A DNA stretch of 52,186 nucleotides from Chloroflexota bacterium (GTDB lineage Bacteria > Chloroflexota > Limnocylindria > Limnocylindrales > CSP1-4). Shown here piece after piece: positions 51,529 through 52,186 of the stretch. The notes below the pieces were generated by a model, which did not search any database, was not told the origin of the DNA, and saw nothing but the letters and a program-made list of their open reading frames with translations. Every line of letters begins with the position of its first letter. Position 1 is the first letter of the stretch. The stretch lies in assembly GCA_021783095.1 (NCBI GenBank), contig JAJXUG010000027.1, positions 1-52,186 on the forward strand. The letters run 5' to 3'. A program made the translations under genes and the position numbers.

Positions 51529-52186
51529 ATGACCCCCGACGCCATCGACCCCAGCGCCGTCGCGCCCGCCGTCGCCAACCTCGAGACCATCGTCTCGCTG
51601 TCCAAGCGCCGCGGGTTCATCTTCCCGTCGTCGGAGATCTACGGCGGCATCAACGCGGTGTGGGACTACGGGCCCCTCGGCGTGGAACTCAAGAACAACG
51701 TCAAGCGCGCCTGGTGGCGGGCGATGGTCCAGGACCGCAACGACATCGTGGGCCTCGACGCCGGGATCCTGATGCACCCCCAGGTCTGGGTCACCTCGGG
51801 CCACGTGGGCAGCTTCAGCGACCCGCTGGTCGAGTGCGCCACGTGCCACCGCCGCTACCGCCTCGACGAGCTGCCGGGCACCGAGGACCTGAGCCAGACC
51901 GACCTGCGCGACGAGACGATCACGGCGCGCCTGGGCCTCAAGTGTCCCTTTGACGAGACCGTGCTCTCCGCGCCCCGCCGGTTCAACCTGATGTTCACCA
52001 GCCACATGGGCCCGGTGGAGGACGACGGCAACGTCGTCTACTTCCGCCCCGAGACCGCCCAGGGCTCCTACGTCAACTTCAAGAACGTCCAGCAGAGCTC
52101 GCGCAAGAAGATCCCGTTCGGCATCGCCCAGATCGGCAAGTCGTTCCGCAACGAGATCTCGCCCGGCAACTTCGTGTTCCGGATGC
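51529..52186 (+). CDS. glyS: Glycyl-tRNA synthetase, N-terminal part (cut by window end)
   Basis: Charges tRNA-Gly. The first 219 residues are those of the dimeric, single-chain Gly[22 protein letters not shown], the motif 1 helix with [19 protein letters not shown], the CATCHRRY zinc-like part, then [14 protein letters not shown] and motif 2 with [15 protein letters not shown]. The gene runs past the window edge, so the anticodon-binding domain is not seen. ATG 51529 fits the family; ATG 51493 in the same frame would add 12 residues. Confidence 0.95.
   Translation, partial: MTPDAIDPSAVAPAVANLETIVSLSKRRGFIFPSSEIYGGINAVWDYGPLGVELKNNVKRAWWRAMVQDRNDIVGLDAGILMHPQVWVTSGHVGSFSDPLVECATCHRRYRLDELPGTEDLSQTDLRDETITARLGLKCPFDETVLSAPRRFNLMFTSHMGPVEDDGNVVYFRPETAQGSYVNFKNVQQSSRKKIPFGIAQIGKSFRNEISPGNFVFRM

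Overview
This window is GC-rich chromosomal DNA (roughly 70% G+C by eye) from a bacterium with tightly packed genes, many GTG and some TTG starts, and frequent 1-4 nt overlaps between stop and start codons. It is almost entirely core chromosome. The gene content fits a high-GC member of the Chloroflexota (Limnocylindria / Ellin6529-like). Pointers are the zinc-type S14, the GlmL-like ASKHA protein with its barrel-sandwich neighbour, and the form of the adenylate kinase LID domain. The phylum call is an inference from remembered families and a high-GC actinobacterial relative cannot be excluded.

Layout. (1) 1-17039: the fused S10-spc-alpha ribosomal superoperon, starting inside tuf and running from rpsJ through secY-adk-map, infA, rpmJ, rpsM-K-D, rpoA, rplQ, truA, rplM and rpsI. 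It closes with a strong UUCG-loop hairpin at 17062-17097. (2) 17098-17822: a decayed zone with a frameshifted HIT-family remnant and a 15-bp G-rich tandem repeat. (3) 17823-28689: argF, a TPR protein, then cdaA-cdaR-glmM-glmS (c-di-AMP synthesis and UDP-GlcNAc supply) followed by acpS, nnrD and alr. (4) 28629-32400: a macro-domain protein, a 96-residue unknown, and a GlmL-like ATPase-fold protein paired with a barrel-sandwich protein. This is the least understood part of the window. (5) 32501-36219: tsaE-tsaB-rimI-tsaD-rsmA (tRNA t6A synthesis, ribosomal protein acetylation, 16S rRNA dimethylation). (6) 36312-43296: an ABC exporter pair, ispE, ridA, glmU (with a short upstream ORF) and a CorC-type CBS membrane protein. 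(7) 43344-45492: a second decayed zone holding an NmrA-like remnant broken by a 14-bp tandem duplication, a polyprenyl synthetase on the minus strand, a TetR C-terminal remnant and short direct repeats. (8) 45493-52186: recO, a PPOX/F420-type protein, an M19 dipeptidase, the minus-strand set glpK-panE-plsY, and the start of a glycyl-tRNA synthetase gene cut by the window edge.

How it works together. The first half is translation machinery plus the SecY channel. The middle links envelope precursor supply (GlmS, GlmM and, further on, GlmU; Alr; AcpS; IspE and a polyprenyl synthetase; GlpK and PlsY) with c-di-AMP signalling and translation fidelity (t6A, RsmA, RidA).

Seven units (argF, cdaA, the GlmL-like gene, tsaE, recO, the polyprenyl synthetase and plsY) have a TAnnnT hexamer only 6-10 nt before the chosen start codon and no Shine-Dalgarno sequence in that gap. 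This suggests leaderless transcripts. No tRNA, rRNA, CRISPR array, intact transposase or phage gene was seen.
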